The position numbers were made by a program, and so were the translations under genes. From IMG/VR virus record IMGVR_UViG_3300030098_000957, positions 1-39,708 of that record: a DNA stretch of 39,708 nucleotides. The stretch is one strand, 5' to 3'. Source of the stretch: a virus. Under the pieces are notes generated by a model. The model was not told where the DNA came from and did not search any database. It saw only the letters and a list, made by a program, of their open reading frames with translations. Every line of letters starts with the position of its first letter. The first letter of the stretch is position 1. Below are positions 39,154 to 39,708 of the stretch, in pieces.

Positions 39154-39708
39154 GTTGATTCTCCTTGTGCATTTTTAAAAACTCATCTCTAATAAATTGA
39201 TTCATCATATCCACATACGGTGCAGGACAACCATATGAATCATGTATCATACTAAATCTTTCAATACCTGCATTAATCATTTGTTTAATAGTGCAGAACA
39301 TATGACTAGCATCTAGTGAATGTATATAGTTAGGCGGAATACCTAACATTGCCTTATCTTTATGCACATCTTTAGAGACATTCCAGAATATAAGTTCTTT
39401 GTGGTTAAAGAGTGACGCTAGTGAACGACGTTTTTTGATTTGATAATATGCATGCACCACTTTAAATCCACTAGGCACAGTGTATTCCAGATGCATCTCA
39501 GCATTGCCACAAATCTCAGCACATTCTTTGAGCCATTCTTTACCACGATTTGGTTCTTGCAATGCTTCGCCTAGCCCTGCTTGGATAGCACGAGCCAGCT
39601 CTACAATAGCCCCACCCTGTTTATCTTTTGGCACCCAGTCAACATGACCTTCAATCTTAATATACTTTTGAATACCATAAAACGTAAGTCCATATGCATC
39701 ACACATGG
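39038..39708 (-). CDS. T7-type single-subunit RNA polymerase, C-terminal part
   Basis: The frame is open to the right edge, so only the last ~222 residues are visible. They carry the catalytic end of the fold: CDAYGLTFYG (residues 2-11, like the T7 LAYG...FG region), PPNYIHSLDASHM (~124-136) and the motif C IHDSYG (~154-159) with the catalytic Asp. The C-terminus DSKYFFS mirrors T7's DFAFA, which is needed for activity. It transcribes the middle and late phage genes from its own promoters. It is followed by the TTG-start hypothetical gene overlapping its last 116 nt. Confidence 0.96.
   Translation of the reverse strand, partial: MCDAYGLTFYGIQKYIKIEGHVDWVPKDKQGGAIVELARAIQAGLGEALQEPNRGKEWLKECAEICGNAEMHLEYTVPSGFKVVHAYYQIKKRRSLASLFNHKELIFWNVSKDVHKDKAMLGIPPNYIHSLDASHMFCTIKQMINAGIERFSMIHDSYGCPAPYVDMMNQFIRDEFLKMHKENQLEVFKRCVEATTGVTLPDVPERRDMDLTGVLDSKYFFS

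Noticed and set aside
1-39708. CRISPR array, insertion sequence or anti-CRISPR cassette
   Set aside because: I saw no spaced direct repeats, terminal inverted repeats or transposase motifs, and no small gene with a recognisable anti-defence signature.

Overview
This window is most of a marine-type, T7-like podovirus genome. Every supported gene lies on the minus strand, so it reads from right to left. There is no integrase, transposase, CRISPR array or rRNA. The T7-style replication and morphogenesis blocks are recognisable: single-subunit RNA polymerase C-terminus, ssDNA-binding protein, primase-helicase, family A DNA polymerase, 5'-3' exonuclease, portal, scaffold, capsid, tail A, tail B and terminase. 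The DNA is mostly AT-rich, with strong AAGGAG-type ribosome binding sites and dense packing with ATGA/TAATG junctions. Both edges cut genes: the RNA polymerase on the right and a giant virion protein on the left. No gene-free stretch exceeds 300 bases; the longest is 19215-19384 (170 nt), just upstream of the capsid gene.

Layout in transcription order: (1) 39708-36095, RNA polymerase end, small unknowns, a metallophosphoesterase, SSB and a RusA-type resolvase. (2) 36089-35910, tRNA-Leu(UAA), tRNA-Arg(UCU) and a hairpin. (3) 35888-30118, a PEP-CTERM-like protein, primase-helicase, DNA polymerase, an unknown, a dNMP-kinase-like protein, 5'-3' exonuclease and a 32-residue zinc ribbon. (4) 30089-28493, small coiled-coil or basic proteins. 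(5) 28496-26919, portal. (6) 26897-20302, an accessory block with at least eight tiny lysine-rich proteins, candidate lipoproteins and membrane peptides, a dockerin-like cysteine-rich protein and a LamG-like fibre protein. (7) 20290-16906, scaffold, capsid, terminator and tail A. (8) 16909-8537, a 1420-aa tail B, a fibre-like protein and a 954-aa cysteine-rich protein. (9) 8527-6201, terminase region with a small membrane protein. (10) 6201-1, a gp14-like internal protein and a giant protein of at least 1857 aa that runs off the left edge.

Host inference: the 35445-35888 product ends in a PEP-CTERM-like tripartite tail (PAPGALAMLGLAGLGRR). The 23676-24731 product carries a dockerin-like loop (DLNEDGIVGFQDLL) and a terminal LSEWGNC. 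Both are typical, from memory, of secreted proteins of Planctomycetes, especially Phycisphaerales-like bacteria. I therefore suggest, without proof, a marine planctomycete host or another exosortase-encoding bacterium. Departures from T7 are internal virion proteins placed after the terminase, a nearly doubled tail B, a DNA polymerase lacking most of the thioredoxin-binding loop, RusA in the usual gp3 position, and no recognisable endolysin or ligase in the window.
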